Positions 41,299-52,242 of a stretch of DNA of 64,000 nt are shown here, in pieces (position 1 is the first letter of the stretch; every line of letters begins with the position of its first letter). Source of the stretch: Puniceicoccaceae bacterium (lineage in GTDB: Bacteria; Verrucomicrobiota; Verrucomicrobiia; Opitutales; Coraliomargaritaceae). Where the stretch lies: assembly GCA_018402305.1 (NCBI GenBank), contig JAGYJE010000014.1:1-64000 (forward strand), in the 5' to 3' direction. The notes below the pieces were generated by a model, which saw nothing but the letters and a program-made list of their open reading frames with translations, was not told the origin of the DNA and made no database searches. The position numbers and the translations under genes are program-made.

Positions 41299-41793
41299 TT
41301 ACTGTAGCTTCTTTTTTTTGCGCTTCAGGAGTTTTTCGACCTTTCTGCGCTGGTCTTCGCGAACGATGTAGCCGATACAATTGTCGGCGCCGCATTGGCA
41401 GGGGTGATCCAGGAAATGCTCCATGTCGTAGCCGTAATCGTAGACGAGTTCTTCGCCCTTTTTGATGTCTCGGCGGGCGACGATCCATATCTCACCGTCG
41501 TAGTTAATGGCCTCGCAGTTACCATCGCAGGAGTGGTTCATGTAGCGGGCCGGATTTTTACCGAGGCGGCCGTCGATGTCGTATTTGTCGTCGAGCTCAA
41601 AAATGTAGACAAGCCCCTCGCCGGATTTGCGGGCCTTTTCCTCCCAATCAAGGGCTCGACGAGTCGACTCTTTCTTGGTGATTTTTTCACCAACGTATTG
41701 AATGATATCCGTACTTTCCTCAATATCGACGGTGGCATAGAGTCCACGCCCGTGGATCTTGGAGGTTTTTACTTTGCAGAGTGACTTTGGCAT
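41299..41793 (-). CDS. SET-domain protein lysine methyltransferase
   Basis: A compact 164-residue SET protein. It has the N-terminal [18 protein letters not shown] (the S-adenosylmethionine pocket, GRGLYA), the catalytic-core motif [12 protein letters not shown] (Asn86-His87-Ser88-Cys89), and ELVYDYGYD, whose tyrosines line the lysine channel. It ends with a post-SET zinc motif: Cys132, Cys134 and Cys139 (CQCGADNC), with Cys89 likely the fourth ligand. A Lys-rich tail ([10 protein letters not shown]) may bind nucleic acid. SET proteins are typical of eukaryotes; among bacteria they occur in Chlamydia (NUE) and Verrucomicrobiota. A substrate is not known, but a H1-tail protein gene lies 9 kb away. 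Confidence 0.88.
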   Translation of the reverse strand: MPKSLCKVKTSKIHGRGLYATVDIEESTDIIQYVGEKITKKESTRRALDWEEKARKSGEGLVYIFELDDKYDIDGRLGKNPARYMNHSCDGNCEAINYDGEIWIVARRDIKKGEELVYDYGYDMEHFLDHPCQCGADNCIGYIVREDQRRKVEKLLKRKKKKLQ

Positions 41794-41815
41794 TTTAGGC
41801 TAAGCGAATGCGGAT

Positions 41816-42814
41816 TCATTCAGTTTTCAGGTTGCGACTCATGAGTTGTTGCATGGCAGCTTTTGGGTCGAGCGCATCATAAAGTATCGCGTGAAGCACG
41901 CTGAGAATAGGCGCATCAATTTGCTTCCCGGCGCACAGTTTGTGGAGGCATTCCACGGCACGGTAGCCTTCGACTACGGACTTTTGGCTGTCGATAATCT
42001 CGTCCGGCCGTTCGCCTCGACCAATGCGTTCGCCAAAGCCCCGGTTACGACTCCACTTGCCGGAACAGGTTGCGACGAGGTCGCCAAATCCGCTGAGGCC
42101 GAAGAAGGTTTCTTTCTGTCCTCCGAGGCGGGCACCGAGGCGGACCATTTCGTTGAGGCTACGGGTGAGGAGAGCGGCTTTTGCATTGTCGCCGAGCTGC
42201 AGGCCGTCGCATAGGCCCGAGCCGATGGCATAAATATTCTTAAGCGTGCCACCCAGCTCGGTGCCGCGGACGTCGTCGGAGAGGTAGGCCCGCAGGCTGG
42301 TGTTGCTCAACGACTGTTGGTAGCGCTCGGCTTGCGGGCAATCGCTGCCCACGGCCAGCACCACGGCTGTGGGCTTGCCCGCGGCAACTTCGCCGGCAAA
42401 GGTCGGGCCCGAGAGGACCCCGCAGGCCACGCCTGGAAGTGCTTCCGCAACAATTTCCGCGGGGGTTTTAAGACTTTCGAGCTCGAGGCCTTTGCACATG
42501 ATGAGAGCGAGCTTAAGCTGCCAGGCCGATTCGAGGTGTGGCTGGATCGACTGGCAAAGGGCGCGAAGCGCTTTGGAGGGGCAGGCAAGGAAAATGACCT
42601 CCGCCTCCATCAGAACGGGCCCAATCTCACAGCCGATTTGAATACTATGCGGCAGCTTGTAGCCCGCGAGGTAATCGCGGTTTTCCCGCAGGGAAGCCAT
42701 CTCGAGGGCATGCTCCATGCGCCGGGGGACCAAGGTGACTGCATGGCCGCAACGATCGAGGTGCAGCGCCATGGCGGTGCCCCAGGCACCTGCTCCTAAG
42801 ATACAGCAATTCAT
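41816..42814 (-). CDS. gpsA: NAD(P)-dependent glycerol-3-phosphate dehydrogenase
   Basis: GpsA makes sn-glycerol-3-phosphate for phospholipids from dihydroxyacetone phosphate. The 332-residue protein has the Rossmann motif [16 protein letters not shown], the conserved [18 protein letters not shown], and the catalytic lysine in [14 protein letters not shown], followed by [11 protein letters not shown]. Its start ATG lies inside the 4-bp overlap with panB's stop codon, so the two are coupled. Lipid synthesis genes (plsC, accBC) are also in the window. Confidence 0.94.
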   Translation of the reverse strand: MNCCILGAGAWGTAMALHLDRCGHAVTLVPRRMEHALEMASLRENRDYLAGYKLPHSIQIGCEIGPVLMEAEVIFLACPSKALRALCQSIQPHLESAWQLKLALIMCKGLELESLKTPAEIVAEALPGVACGVLSGPTFAGEVAAGKPTAVVLAVGSDCPQAERYQQSLSNTSLRAYLSDDVRGTELGGTLKNIYAIGSGLCDGLQLGDNAKAALLTRSLNEMVRLGARLGGQKETFFGLSGFGDLVATCSGKWSRNRGFGERIGRGERPDEIIDSQKSVVEGYRAVECLHKLCAGKQIDAPILSVLHAILYDALDPKAAMQQLMSRNLKTE

Positions 42815-43587
42815 GAAGGGAACTTTCGGTTGCGCACATCGGCCGCGTAGTCGGCGAAGGCTTTTTGGGTGGCGGCACCCAGGTTGGCGTATTGTTTGAC
42901 AAAAGACGGCACGTAACCGGCGTTGAGGCCCAGCAAATCATTGCAAACGAGGATTTGCCCGTCGCAGTGCGGGCCACTCCCGATACCGATGAGGGGGACC
43001 TTGAGTTCACCGGCGATGGCTCCGGCCACGGTTCCGTCGATCATCTCGCAAAGCACGGCAAAGCAGCCCGCTTTTTCGAGGGCGAGGGCGTCCTCCACCA
43101 GGGCCGACTTCTCCGCCTCACTGCGGCCAAACTTTCGATAGCCCCCAAGCTGGTGGACGTTTTGTGGAAGCAGCCCGAAATGCCCGAGGACGGGGATGCC
43201 CGCGTTGATCAAGCGGACGACGGTTGGTGCGAGTGCCGCCCCACCCTCGATTTTGACCGCTTGTGCGCCAGCCTCCTGGAGGAGCCGGCGGCAGGCATGT
43301 AAGAGCGAAGAAAAATCATCGTGTGCCAGGGTGAAGGGTACATCCGCGACGAGGAGGGCTTTGGGCCGGGCCCGCGCAACAGCCGCGGTGTGGTGCAGCA
43401 TCATATCCACCGTGACGGGGACGGTCGTTTCGAAGCCAAGCTGCGTGGTGCCGACCGAATCGCCCACCAAAATCAGGTCGACCCCAGCGGCATCGGCATA
43501 CTGAGCGGTGGGCGTATCGTAGGCGGTAACGGCAACAATCGGACGCTCCGTTTTGAGTGCCGAAAGACTCTTTGTGGTTATTTTCAC
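42811..43587 (-). CDS. panB: 3-methyl-2-oxobutanoate hydroxymethyltransferase
   Basis: PanB makes ketopantoate, the first step to pantothenate and coenzyme A. The 258-residue protein is typical: [74 protein letters not shown] and [20 protein letters not shown]. It is the upstream gene of a pair with gpsA (4-bp overlap). panC and panD are not in the window. Promoter sequence would lie in the 89 bp before the divergent small membrane protein gene. Confidence 0.94.
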   Translation of the reverse strand: MKITTKSLSALKTERPIVAVTAYDTPTAQYADAAGVDLILVGDSVGTTQLGFETTVPVTVDMMLHHTAAVARARPKALLVADVPFTLAHDDFSSLLHACRRLLQEAGAQAVKIEGGAALAPTVVRLINAGIPVLGHFGLLPQNVHQLGGYRKFGRSEAEKSALVEDALALEKAGCFAVLCEMIDGTVAGAIAGELKVPLIGIGSGPHCDGQILVCNDLLGLNAGYVPSFVKQYANLGAATQKAFADYAADVRNRKFPS

Positions 43588-43676
43588 GGTCGGACGATTA
43601 AATTTGAAAATTGTTGGCGAGAAGTGAACTTGGCTGTCACAACATCACTTGACAACTCTTTGTCACCCTCGAAACC

Positions 43677-43964
43677 ATGCTACGCTTTATTTATCGCTGG
43701 CGCTACCGGCGCGCTCAGAAAGTCGGTGCTTATAAAATACCGTCACCCCGGCTGGAAGCGGAGGGGCGCATCGTGAGCTTGGGCAGCTACCTTTCGCAAA
43801 CATCTGTGCGCGGGCGGACCTTTGACCGGTTTGATTTGCCGCGCCGCCGACGGCGTTGGCTGGGTGCGATCCTTGCGGTTTTGCTGGCGGTGCTGCTGGC
43901 CGTTGTGCTCGGCTGGATCTTCGTGGAGAGCATCGCCGCTTTGGAGCTTTTCAGGAATGATTGA
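43677..43964 (+). CDS. small membrane protein
   Basis: A 95-residue protein of no recognised family. The N-terminal half is Arg-rich, and a hydrophobic helix at about 61-84 ([20 protein letters not shown]) would span the membrane once, followed by a short acidic tail. It is convergent with the downstream pseudouridine synthase gene, overlapping it by 14 bp at their 3' ends. The ATG at 43677 is preceded by AACC rather than an SD. The composition and position fit a real gene, but no role can be given. Confidence 0.55.
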   Translation: MLRFIYRWRYRRAQKVGAYKIPSPRLEAEGRIVSLGSYLSQTSVRGRTFDRFDLPRRRRRWLGAILAVLLAVLLAVVLGWIFVESIAALELFRND

Positions 43965-44886
43965 GCGCCGCCATCGTGCGCTCAAAATCCTCCGGTAAAG
44001 GGGCCAGGAAGGTCATGAGTTCATCGCGTTCCGGGTGTTGAATGCGGAGTTCAGTGGAATGGAGCATGACACGGGGAATGCGGATCTCCTTCAGGCGGCC
44101 CGGCTTGAATCCGTAGGTCGTATCGCCCAGCAAGGGAAAGTTCAAGGCGCTCATGTGGACACGAATCTGGTGGGTGCGACCGGTGTGAATGACGCAAGCA
44201 AGGCGCGCCGCTTTTTGCGCATAGCGGGCCTCGACCTGCCAATCCGTATGAGCGGGCTTGCCACTATGCACAACCGCCATACGCGTCCGTATGACCGGGT
44301 GACGGGCGATGGGCTCCTTGATGGTGCCCCGGCTGACTTTGGGGATGCCCATGACGAGCGCGGTGTAGCGCTTGTAGGTTTGCCGTTCGCTGAAAGCGGC
44401 CGCTAACTTATGGTGGGCGGTGTCATTTTTCGCCACAACGATGAGGCCACTGGTTTCTTTATCAAGGCGGTGCACGATGCCCGGGCGGTCCGGTGCGCCG
44501 ACGGTGCTCAATTGGTCGCCACAATGATGAAGCAATGCATGGACCAGGGTATTTTCCCCGGTTCCATTGCCCGGGTGCGTGATCATGCCCGGTGCTTTGT
44601 TGACGACGAGGATAGAGGCGTCCTCATAGATAATCTCCAAGGGGAGGTCCACGGCAATGGGAGCCGCTTCAAAGGTCGGCTCCTCAAGCGTGGCCCGAAG
44701 GAGACCGGGTCGGTTGATCTTAAAGCGCTTATCAATGATCAGTCCGTCAAAGCTGACTTGATCCGCCTCAAAGGCCCGTTGTAAGCGGGCGCGGCTGATG
44801 TCGTCAAACTTGGCGGCAAAGAGTTTATCAGCCCGGGTCGGCGGCGTGCCAGCGGGCACCGTGTATTCAATGATGCGGTCGGGCAT
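43951..44886 (-). CDS. RluD-like 23S rRNA pseudouridine synthase
   Basis: This 311-residue enzyme has an N-terminal S4 RNA-binding domain ([20 protein letters not shown]) and the catalytic motif [15 protein letters not shown] with the nucleophilic Asp. Later motifs are [15 protein letters not shown] and LLGDTTYG. RluD of E. coli makes three pseudouridines in helix 69 of 23S rRNA; that target is an inference. The start at 44886 ([11 protein letters not shown]) is preferred to ATG 44904, which lies in a REP unit. It is the last gene of the nusA-ribF operon region, separated from ribF by a 41-bp gap holding the orphan REP. Confidence 0.88.
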   Translation of the reverse strand: MPDRIIEYTVPAGTPPTRADKLFAAKFDDISRARLQRAFEADQVSFDGLIIDKRFKINRPGLLRATLEEPTFEAAPIAVDLPLEIIYEDASILVVNKAPGMITHPGNGTGENTLVHALLHHCGDQLSTVGAPDRPGIVHRLDKETSGLIVVAKNDTAHHKLAAAFSERQTYKRYTALVMGIPKVSRGTIKEPIARHPVIRTRMAVVHSGKPAHTDWQVEARYAQKAARLACVIHTGRTHQIRVHMSALNFPLLGDTTYGFKPGRLKEIRIPRVMLHSTELRIQHPERDELMTFLAPLPEDFERTMAALNHS

Positions 44887-44903
44887 GGTGGGTGGGCTCG
44901 GCA

Positions 44904-44932
44904 ATCGACCTTGCTAGCGCAAGTTCGCTACG
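44904..44932 (+). repeat. orphan REP unit with compensatory stem changes
   Basis: A single 29-bp unit of the RAYT-associated REP family lies 25 kb from the transposase. Compared with GTCGACCCCGCTGGCGCGGG it has the stem CTTGC-TAGC-GCAAG. Two pairs changed from C-G to T-A, so the hairpin is kept. It overlaps the ribF stop codon. Confidence 0.8.
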
Positions 44933-45866
44933 CGACTGAGGTCCTTGCCGTAATGCGGTCTTTGGTGATTTGGGCTTTGAGAGCGTCGATGGAATCGAAT
45001 TTTTGCTCCGGTCGGATGAAGTGGAGCCATTCGACTTCGATGGTATCGCCCCGATCGAGGTCCGTGCCGTCGAGGGCGTGGATTTCGAGGACCGGTGGGT
45101 GGTCGGGGGCCACGGTGGGCTTCACCCCGTAGTTGGCGACGGCCGATTGCCAGGCGTCGGCATTCGCTCCGCGTACGCGAACGAGATAAACGCCGAAGCG
45201 CGGGCGACACTCCGGCTCCCAGGGCAAGTTGAGCGTGGGAAAGCCAATAGTTCGACCCAGCTTGGCACCGCCGACGACCGCACCACGGGCCGTGTAATTG
45301 TACCCAAGTAGGTCATTGACGCAGTCAATATTCCCAGCCTCGATTTCACCACGGATACGGGTGCTGCTAATCGGCTCACCATTGTGCTTGATACGCTGGG
45401 CGCTGAAGACAGCGATACCAAGGGTGCGTCCGGTCTCTACAAGCAAGGCCACGTCCCCCGCGCGTTTCTGGCCGAAGCGGAAATTCTCTCCCACGTAGAT
45501 CGACTTGAGGGCGGGGATGGCACCTTTCAGATGCCCTAAAAAGCCGTCTGCGGGAATTTCAGCAAAAGCCCGGTCGAAACGCTTTTGGATCACACAATCG
45601 ACCCCAATTTTGTGGAGCATGGCGGTCTTTGTTGCGATCGGCATGATGAGTTGAGTGGGATTCTCAGGCCGAAAGAGCTGACTGGGGTGTGGATGAAAGG
45701 TCAGCACACCGGAGATGCCCCCGGAGCGGCGGGCGGAAAAAACGGCCGACTCGATCACGGCCTTATGACCGAGATGGATCCCGTCAAAAACACCAATAGC
45801 CAGGTGGAGCTGGTCTTTTAAATCAGCCAGTGCTTCGAAGTGATCAACGGCAGGTGGGACTTTCAT
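44928..45866 (-). CDS. ribF: bifunctional riboflavin kinase/FAD synthetase
   Basis: RibF makes FMN and then FAD. The 312-residue protein starts with the adenylyltransferase domain ([17 protein letters not shown], then [14 protein letters not shown]), and the C-terminal kinase domain shows [24 protein letters not shown] and FGVYLVRV. Position fits the classic truB-ribF order, 4 bp after truB. The last codon region overlaps the orphan REP. No FMN riboswitch is present upstream, as expected inside an operon. Confidence 0.93.
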   Translation of the reverse strand: MKVPPAVDHFEALADLKDQLHLAIGVFDGIHLGHKAVIESAVFSARRSGGISGVLTFHPHPSQLFRPENPTQLIMPIATKTAMLHKIGVDCVIQKRFDRAFAEIPADGFLGHLKGAIPALKSIYVGENFRFGQKRAGDVALLVETGRTLGIAVFSAQRIKHNGEPISSTRIRGEIEAGNIDCVNDLLGYNYTARGAVVGGAKLGRTIGFPTLNLPWEPECRPRFGVYLVRVRGANADAWQSAVANYGVKPTVAPDHPPVLEIHALDGTDLDRGDTIEVEWLHFIRPEQKFDSIDALKAQITKDRITARTSVA

Positions 45867-45870
45867 TTCA

Positions 45871-46599
45871 CTAAAGCGCGTGGGTGGGCACCGCCTGGAT
45901 AACGGGGATCAATTGCTTACGCAAGGTGGAGGGCGCCATGGCCTCGAGTTCCTCGATGGTGGACGCTTTCTCGATACGAAACTGACCGACGGCCGTGCGC
46001 CGGAGTTTGTTCAGATGCCCACCGCAGCCGAAGCGCTCGCCGAGATCATGGGCGATGGTGCGCACATAGGCACCTTTGCTCGTCCCGACGATGAAGCCGA
46101 GTTCAGGCAGGGCAAACTCCGTCAAATCGAAGCGGCTGATATGGATAACGCGGGGCTCCCGCTCGACGGTTTTGCCTTGGCGGGCGAGTTTGTAGAGTTT
46201 CTGGCCATTGATCTTTTTCGCGGAGAACATCGGCGGGGTCTGGTATTGATCGCCGATAAAGGTCTTCATTTCGGACTTTACCTGAGCTTCGGCCAGCGCG
46301 GGGACCGGGCGTTCCTCGGTAATCTCGCCGTCCGCGTCCTGAGAATCGGTGATCACACCGAGTTTCACGGTGCCCACGTATTCCTTGTCCATGCTCATCA
46401 GATATTGCGACGCTTTGGTTGCCTTTCCGATGAGGATGAGCAGGAGCCCGGTCGCCATGGGATCGAGCGTGCCGGCGTGCCCGACCTTTTTTATATGAAA
46501 GACCCGGCGCATCTTGGCGACGACATCGTGCGAAGTGATCCCCTGCGGCTTATCAACAAGGAGAATGCCTTCCGGCGCATCTTGGGTGGTTTGGGCCAT
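45871..46599 (-). CDS. truB: tRNA pseudouridine 55 synthase
   Basis: TruB makes pseudouridine 55 in the T-loop of tRNA. The 242-residue enzyme carries [17 protein letters not shown] and the catalytic [18 protein letters not shown] with the nucleophilic Asp. Other conserved parts are [21 protein letters not shown] and LRRTAVGQF. It lies 7 bp after nrnA and 4 bp before ribF in a tightly packed operon. A C-terminal PUA domain is short or missing, since the frame ends about 20 residues after LRRTAVGQF. Confidence 0.93.
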   Translation of the reverse strand: MAQTTQDAPEGILLVDKPQGITSHDVVAKMRRVFHIKKVGHAGTLDPMATGLLLILIGKATKASQYLMSMDKEYVGTVKLGVITDSQDADGEITEERPVPALAEAQVKSEMKTFIGDQYQTPPMFSAKKINGQKLYKLARQGKTVEREPRVIHISRFDLTEFALPELGFIVGTSKGAYVRTIAHDLGERFGCGGHLNKLRRTAVGQFRIEKASTIEELEAMAPSTLRKQLIPVIQAVPTHAL

Positions 46600-46606
46600 A
46601 ATAAAG

Positions 46607-47602
46607 CTAGAGGTTTTTCAGGTGCTGGCTGATCGCTTGCAAAAGTTGCGGGTAGAATTCCTTGATCGAGCTGTTATCGACATTGAGTCCGGCGGCACAG
46701 GCGTGCCCCCCCCCGTTGAAAAGCTTGGCGATCTGGTCGACGCGGTATTCGGGATTTTTAGCCCGGAGGCTGCATTTTAGGGCGCCATCGCGCTCTTCGA
46801 TCATGACACCAACAGCCACCCCCTCGATGGACCGGGCGTAATCAACAAGCCCTTCCGAGTCATCGATGGTGGCCCCCGTGCTCTCATAGATGCCGTTCTC
46901 GATCAGACCAACGCAGACCCGTCCGCCGAGCTCCATACTGAGCGAGTCGAGGAAGCATTGCAGCAGCTTGATTTTGGCAAAACTCTCCCGCTCGTAGAGT
47001 TCGTGGGCAGCGGCCGAAGGGTTCGCGCCGCACTCGCAAAGACGGCGCGCCAGCTCAAAGGTGACCGGTGTGGTGGACGGGAAGCGGAACTGGCCGGTAT
47101 CGGTGGCGATACCGACATAGAGAGCCTGCGCCGTTATAGCGTCAATGACGTAGTCATTGTCGAGAAAGAATCCAGCCAGCATTTCCGCCGTAGCCGACGA
47201 GGTGGCGATGACGATGTTTTCCTCCGCATAGAGCTTATTGGAAATGTGGTGGTCGACATTGAGGGCGACCTCGGGAAAGAGTTCGTTGAGCCGGTCCCCT
47301 ACCCGCTTGAAATCAGCGCAATCGACCGAAACCGCGATGTGCCCCTCTGCGATGAAATCGCCCGCTCGGGCCATCGGAGTGTCGCCGACAAATGCCTCCA
47401 GGGTAGCGGGCGTGGCATCGCGATTCAGGCCGACCGCTTCGATACCGAGTGTCCGAAGGATTCGGACCAGGGCGACGGTTGAGCCGATACAATCCCCATC
47501 CGGGCGCTGATGCCCGAGGACGGCGACCTTGCGGCCTTTGAGTTTTTCGATGGCCGCAGCGAAGCGCGGGCTCTCATCCGGGAAAAAATTAGGATTCGTC
47601 AT
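46607..47602 (-). CDS. nrnA: DHH-family phosphoesterase (NrnA-like)
   Basis: A 331-residue DHH/DHHA1 protein that probably degrades nano-RNAs and pAp. The metal-binding motifs are [21 protein letters not shown] and LNVDHHISN (DHH), and the C-terminal DHHA1 substrate loop is [14 protein letters not shown]. The start at 47602 ([11 protein letters not shown]) overlaps rbfA by 14 bp; an in-frame ATG at 47668 would extend it through rbfA. It sits between rbfA and truB, a position seen in many genomes, which ties it to RNA maintenance. Confidence 0.9.
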   Translation of the reverse strand: MTNPNFFPDESPRFAAAIEKLKGRKVAVLGHQRPDGDCIGSTVALVRILRTLGIEAVGLNRDATPATLEAFVGDTPMARAGDFIAEGHIAVSVDCADFKRVGDRLNELFPEVALNVDHHISNKLYAEENIVIATSSATAEMLAGFFLDNDYVIDAITAQALYVGIATDTGQFRFPSTTPVTFELARRLCECGANPSAAAHELYERESFAKIKLLQCFLDSLSMELGGRVCVGLIENGIYESTGATIDDSEGLVDYARSIEGVAVGVMIEERDGALKCSLRAKNPEYRVDQIAKLFNGGGHACAAGLNVDNSSIKEFYPQLLQAISQHLKNL

Positions 47603-47942
47603 TGGCTTCTTGGTCGAGTTGATCGAGGATGTCGTTGATGCCGGCACCGCGCTCGAGGGAGGGATCATAAATGTAATCGAAGCGGGGGAAGTATTTGAGG
47701 ATGACCTGCTTGCTCACCCGTTGGCGAAGGTCTTTGCCGATTTTCCGGAAAAGCTGCCGGGTCTCTTCGATGGCCGCGTCATCACCCAAGACCGAGTAGT
47801 AGATACGGGCATTGCGCAAATCCACAGAGCAATCGACCTCACTGATGGTGATGGCAGCGGTATCCGCCCGATAGTAGCGGCGCATTTGCTCGCTAACTTC
47901 CCTGCGGAGCAATTCGTTGATGCGTGTGATGCGTTGGGACAT
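47589..47942 (-). CDS. rbfA: ribosome-binding factor A
   Basis: RbfA assists late maturation of the 30S subunit near the 16S 5' end. The 117-residue protein starts [20 protein letters not shown] and has [22 protein letters not shown], then [20 protein letters not shown], the KH-like core of the family. It overlaps nrnA by 14 bp and lies 91 bp after infB in the operon nusA-infB-rbfA. The 91-bp gap contains a few imperfect GC-rich inverted repeats and no gene. Confidence 0.9.
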   Translation of the reverse strand: MSQRITRINELLRREVSEQMRRYYRADTAAITISEVDCSVDLRNARIYYSVLGDDAAIEETRQLFRKIGKDLRQRVSKQVILKYFPRFDYIYDPSLERGAGINDILDQLDQEANDES

Positions 47943-48033
47943 GAGCGTTTCGTTTGTGGCGTGGCGGCTTGCCGGAACGACCGTTTAACGGGTGGACCGC
48001 GAGTGCCCTTAGACGGACAAGCCACGAAAATAC

Positions 48034-50730
48034 TTAAAGAGAGGGACGCTGCTCTTCAACGGCGAAGCACTCAATGGTGTCGCCCTCTTCGTAGGCATCG
48101 TAGCCGGCAACGTTGATACCGCATTCGTAGCCGGCACGAACTTCCTTCACATCGTCCTTAAAGCGTTTCAGCGTATCGATCTTGCTCTCGTGGATGACCT
48201 CACCGCCGCGCATCAAGCGGGCGATGCAATTGCGCTGGATGGAGCCCTCGGTGACCATGCAGCCCGCGACGTTCCGTCCCTTTCCGACAGAGAAAACTTG
48301 GCGAACCTCGGCGGCACCGGTCTTTTTCTCGGTGAATTCGGCCTCCAAGAGGTCGGCCATGGCGAGCTCGACCTGATCGATGAGTTCGTAAATAATCGGA
48401 TGCTGGATGATGCGAACGCTGTGGTGCTTGGCCAGGCTCTGCACGCCGTTCTCCATTTTGACGTTGAAGCCGACGACCACGGCACCCCCCGCACTGGCGA
48501 GGGTGATATCGTTCTTGGTAATCTGGCCGACTCCCTGGCTGATCACATCAAGATCCACCTTTTCGCTTTCGATCGCATCGAGTGCGTTCACCAGGGCCTC
48601 GGTTGACCCGTGCACGTCGGACTTGACGATGACGCGCAGGCACTTCTTCTGTTGATTTTCAATCGCGGCAAAGAGGTCTTCGATCGTGGCGGCACCACTG
48701 CTGGCAGACTGCTCATTGGCATCGGCGGCGGCCTTGAGTTTGCGCCGTTGCATCGTCTCCTCAGCGGTGCGTTTGGCGACCTTCTCATTTTGCTCGGTGG
48801 TAAACCTGTCTCCCGAGGCGGGCACGCCGGACCAGCCGGTGACTTTGACCGGAGTGGCGGGAGGCGCCGCTTTCACGACCTTCCCGTCGGCATCCGTCAT
48901 GGTTTTGACGCGACAATAAACCTCCCCGCAAAGCAAGGAATCACCTTTCTGGAGGGTGCCTCGTTCGATGATCACGGTAGCCGTGGCACCGAAACCCTGC
49001 TCCACCTGAGATTCGACAATTCTGCCCGATGCCGGGCAGCTGGGGTTCGCTTTCAGCTCAAGGACTTCGGCCTGGAGAAGGACCATGTCGAGGAGTTCGT
49101 CAATATTCGTACCCTTGAGGGCGGAGACTTCAACAGCGATCGTCTCACCGCCCAGATCCTCCGGCCCGATGCCTTTTTCAAGCATCTGAGTTTTGACCCG
49201 GTCGACATTCGCTCCCTTGGCATCGATCTTATTGATGGCGACAATGATGGCATTATTCGCGGTTTGGGCGAATTTGAGCGCCTCCTCCGTCTGCGGCTTG
49301 AATGCATCGTCGGCCGCGATCACGAGGATGGAAATATCCGTCACATTGGCACCACGGGCCCGCATCATCGAAAAAGCCGCGTGCCCGGGCGTGTCGATAA
49401 AAGAGATCTTCTGCCCGTTATGCTCAATTTGATAGGCACCGATGTGCTGGGTGATGCCACCCGCTTCACCGCTGACGACGTTCGCTTTTCGAATCGTATC
49501 CAGCAGTGTGGTCTTCCCGTGGTCAACGTGACCCAGAATACAAACAACCGGCGGGCGGGGCTGGAGGAACTTCGGATCATCGTCATCCGGCTTTTCGATT
49601 TTGGGCTTAGCTTTGCCGCCTTGTTCGGATTGCTCACCGCGGTGATGCACTTCGAGGTCAAAGCCGTGGCGGTTAGCCAGTTGGATGGCGATTGTTTCCT
49701 CGATGGTTTGATTCATCGAGGCAAAGATACCCATCTCCATCAGTTCCGAGATGAGCTTGAAGGGCTTCAAGCCAATATCACCGGCAAAATCACGCACCAC
49801 GATTGGCGGTTTCGCGTGGATTTTAGGGCGCTCTGGAGCGACTGCCGAGTCTGCATCGCCGGACTCGGCGCCCGAGGCGGGCGCATCGGATGGATCTGCA
49901 TTTTCAAGGCTTTCCTGAGGCTTTGCGGCTGAAGGCGGCTTCGGCGGGCCGGCTGGCGACGGGGCGGATGGCGGCTTGGGCGGGCCCGCGGGGGTCTTTG
50001 GCTCAGCGTTGACTGGCGCCGGTGCCGAAGTGGTCTCTGGCGCGAGGGCCGGCTTCGAACCTGGCGGCGGAATCGCGGCACCCGGAGGTGTTGGCGGAGG
50101 TGTTGGCGGAGGTGTTGGCGACTTGGGCGGGCGGCCTGGCGACGGGGCGGATGGTGGCTTGGGCGGGCCGGCGGGGGGTGACTTGGGCGGTCCGCCAGTG
50201 GGTGGCTTGGGCGGGCCGCCAGTGGGTGGCTTGGGCGGTCCGGCGGGGGTCGGAGGCTTGGGTGCAGGTGGTGGCGTGGAAGGCCGTGGAGCTTGCGCTG
50301 AATTAGCCGGGTTGGCCGGGTTGGCCGGGTTGGCCGGGTTGGCCGGGTTGGCTGGTTCAGCCGGTTCAGCTGGTTCGATTGGCTTCGGCGCTTTGGCTGC
50401 CTTCTCCGCTTCTGCAGCGGCGGCTTTCTCCTGGCGTTCGCGCTCAATATCCGCCGCGGATTTGACAAAAACCCCCTCGGGGAGCTTGGGTGCCGCCGGC
50501 TCTGCGGCTGCAACCGGTTGCTCCGGCTCACCCGCCGTGGTGCTCCCTGAAGCACTATCCACTTCAGGCGATCCTGGTTTAGCGAACTCGTCGCGGAGGG
50601 CATCGGCGGAGATATTATCGATCGTGCTGGAAGCGCTTTTCACCTCGAAGCCACGACTTTTCAGAAGCTCGATGAGCTTCTTGTTCTCCATTCCGATATC
50701 TTTGGAAAGTTGGTGTATACGAACACTCAT
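48034..50730 (-). CDS. infB: translation initiation factor IF-2
   Basis: IF-2 is the GTPase that brings initiator tRNA to the ribosome. The 898-residue protein has an N-terminal IF2_N domain ([20 protein letters not shown]). A long Pro/Lys/Gly/Ala linker at about 120-300 follows, with tandem repeats such as [13 protein letters not shown] and [14 protein letters not shown]. The G domain has [20 protein letters not shown] and NKIDAKGAN. Domains II to IV follow. The linker is encoded by GC-rich 9- to 18-bp tandem repeats (around 50070-50350), likely variable in length between strains. It lies 50 bp after nusA. Confidence 0.95.
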   Translation of the reverse strand: MSVRIHQLSKDIGMENKKLIELLKSRGFEVKSASSTIDNISADALRDEFAKPGSPEVDSASGSTTAGEPEQPVAAAEPAAPKLPEGVFVKSAADIERERQEKAAAAEAEKAAKAPKPIEPAEPAEPANPANPANPANPANPANSAQAPRPSTPPPAPKPPTPAGPPKPPTGGPPKPPTGGPPKSPPAGPPKPPSAPSPGRPPKSPTPPPTPPPTPPGAAIPPPGSKPALAPETTSAPAPVNAEPKTPAGPPKPPSAPSPAGPPKPPSAAKPQESLENADPSDAPASGAESGDADSAVAPERPKIHAKPPIVVRDFAGDIGLKPFKLISELMEMGIFASMNQTIEETIAIQLANRHGFDLEVHHRGEQSEQGGKAKPKIEKPDDDDPKFLQPRPPVVCILGHVDHGKTTLLDTIRKANVVSGEAGGITQHIGAYQIEHNGQKISFIDTPGHAAFSMMRARGANVTDISILVIAADDAFKPQTEEALKFAQTANNAIIVAINKIDAKGANVDRVKTQMLEKGIGPEDLGGETIAVEVSALKGTNIDELLDMVLLQAEVLELKANPSCPASGRIVESQVEQGFGATATVIIERGTLQKGDSLLCGEVYCRVKTMTDADGKVVKAAPPATPVKVTGWSGVPASGDRFTTEQNEKVAKRTAEETMQRRKLKAAADANEQSASSGAATIEDLFAAIENQQKKCLRVIVKSDVHGSTEALVNALDAIESEKVDLDVISQGVGQITKNDITLASAGGAVVVGFNVKMENGVQSLAKHHSVRIIQHPIIYELIDQVELAMADLLEAEFTEKKTGAAEVRQVFSVGKGRNVAGCMVTEGSIQRNCIARLMRGGEVIHESKIDTLKRFKDDVKEVRAGYECGINVAGYDAYEEGDTIECFAVEEQRPSL

Positions 50731-50780
50731 GAATGGGTTTTTAAAGTCAGGTTGTTACGGGTGGTGGGCGATGCCAGAGA

Positions 50781-52031
50781 TCAGCCGTTTTGCTGAAAAT
50801 AGCTTTCTACTTTCGAGAGGACATCGGCTGCTTCGTCGACGCTGAAACCAGTATCGACGAGGTCGGTCGCGGTGACACCCTCAAATACTTCCGGGCTGGC
50901 AAAACCGGCCGAGACAAGGCGGGAGGCAAGCTCCGGATCCAGTCCCGCGATGGCGTTGAGGCCTTCCACGGCTTTAGCGACTTTTTCCTCGAAGCCCACC
51001 GCTTCCTTCTCCTCCTTGCCGATATCCAGCTTCCAGCCAAGAAGCCGGGAAGTGAGTTTGGCGTTGAAGCCACGGCGGCCGATGGCAATGGACAGGTCGT
51101 CTTCCGTTACCTCGAAATGGATACGCCGATCGACCTCGTTGACCTTGATGTTTTTTGGCACAGCCGGCTTGAGGGCCTCTTCGAGGAGTTGCAGCGGGTT
51201 CGAGTAATAGCGAATAATATCAATCTTCTCGCCGCCGAGTTCACGAACGATGGTTTTCACCCGAGCGCCGCGGGCACCGACACAGGCGCCAACCGGGTCA
51301 ACCTTGGGGTCGCTGCTGTTAACGGCGATTTTTGTGCGGTAGCCGGGCTCGCGGGCCATCGCTTCGATGGTCACGGTGCCGTCGGCGATCTCGGTGACTT
51401 CAAGCTCAAAAAGCCGTCGAACGAAGTTGATATTTGAACGTGAAAGAATGATGTCCGGCCCGCGGTTGGTCTGCTCGATCTTGAGCAGCAGGCAGCGAAT
51501 GCTTTCACCCGGGGCGTAGTCTTCACCCTGCACGCGTTCGCGCGGAGGGAGAATCGCCTCAGCTTTACCCAGGTCGACGATCAGATCACCACGCTCACGA
51601 CGGCGGACCGTCCCAGTCACGATATCACCGACCGTGTCTTTATAGTCGTCGTAGATGCGGTCCTTCTCAAACTGGCGGATCCGCTGCATGATGGCTTGGC
51701 GGGCCGTTTGCGCGGCGATACGCCCAAGGTAGGCCGGGTCGACCTCCTTTTCAATGGTTTCGCCGATTTGAGCATCCGGCTTGATCTGGCGGGCCTTTTC
51801 GACGTGAATCTCGAGTGAGGCATCGCTCACGGAATCAACCACTTGCAGCAGGCTCCAGGCTTTCAGGGCGCCCGTCTTTGGGTTGATTTCGACACGGATC
51901 TCCTGACCGGCGCTGACTCCTTTTTGGGCGGCGCTGGCAATGGCTCCTGAGATGGCTTCGATCATATCTGGACGACGGATCCCCTTCTCTTTTTCCATGT
52001 ATTCTAAAACAGATAATATCTCGTGGCTCAT
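50781..52031 (-). CDS. nusA: transcription termination/antitermination protein NusA
   Basis: NusA binds RNA polymerase and modulates pausing and termination. The 416-residue protein has the N-terminal polymerase-binding domain ([18 protein letters not shown]), the S1 domain ([21 protein letters not shown]), KH1 and KH2 ([20 protein letters not shown], then [20 protein letters not shown]) and a C-terminal tail with a helix-hairpin-helix-like [19 protein letters not shown]. It heads the nusA-infB-rbfA operon without rimP upstream. The leader carries a terminator-like hairpin ending 10 bp before the start codon, and no clear SD is visible. Confidence 0.94.
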   Translation of the reverse strand: MSHEILSVLEYMEKEKGIRRPDMIEAISGAIASAAQKGVSAGQEIRVEINPKTGALKAWSLLQVVDSVSDASLEIHVEKARQIKPDAQIGETIEKEVDPAYLGRIAAQTARQAIMQRIRQFEKDRIYDDYKDTVGDIVTGTVRRRERGDLIVDLGKAEAILPPRERVQGEDYAPGESIRCLLLKIEQTNRGPDIILSRSNINFVRRLFELEVTEIADGTVTIEAMAREPGYRTKIAVNSSDPKVDPVGACVGARGARVKTIVRELGGEKIDIIRYYSNPLQLLEEALKPAVPKNIKVNEVDRRIHFEVTEDDLSIAIGRRGFNAKLTSRLLGWKLDIGKEEKEAVGFEEKVAKAVEGLNAIAGLDPELASRLVSAGFASPEVFEGVTATDLVDTGFSVDEAADVLSKVESYFQQNG

Positions 52032-52040
52032 TGGATGCTT

Positions 52041-52068
52041 AAAATAAAAAAAGCAGGCATTGCCCGCT
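52041..52068 (-). promoter_or_regulatory. terminator-like hairpin in the nusA leader
   Basis: On the minus strand: AGCGGGC-AAT-GCCTGCT (one G-U pair) followed directly by UUUUUUUAUUUU, ending 10 bp before the nusA ATG at 52031. No gene upstream on this strand ends here, because queC is divergent, so the hairpin lies in the nusA 5' UTR. It probably attenuates nusA transcription. Confidence 0.5.
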
Positions 52069-52242
52069 CTTAAGTGTTGCTGGGTTTAAAAGTGAACCCC
52101 GCAAATTAGCAGTGTCCACGTTCTTGTCAAGGACCCTTGTTTGCACTTGCGCTCATTTCATGGAGTGGCAAATTCCTCGTCCGATTCGTCCTGCTCGCTG
52201 AATTCCCAGGACTGCGCCATTCCGGCAAAAATCACTGAATTC

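Noticed and set aside
49976..50845. Gly-rich forward ORF opposite infB
   Set aside because: It is the reverse reading of the Pro-rich IF-2 linker.
52069..52242. preQ1 riboswitch upstream of queC
   Set aside because: No match to the short preQ1-I stem and A-rich tail or to preQ1-II; nothing convincing could be folded by eye.
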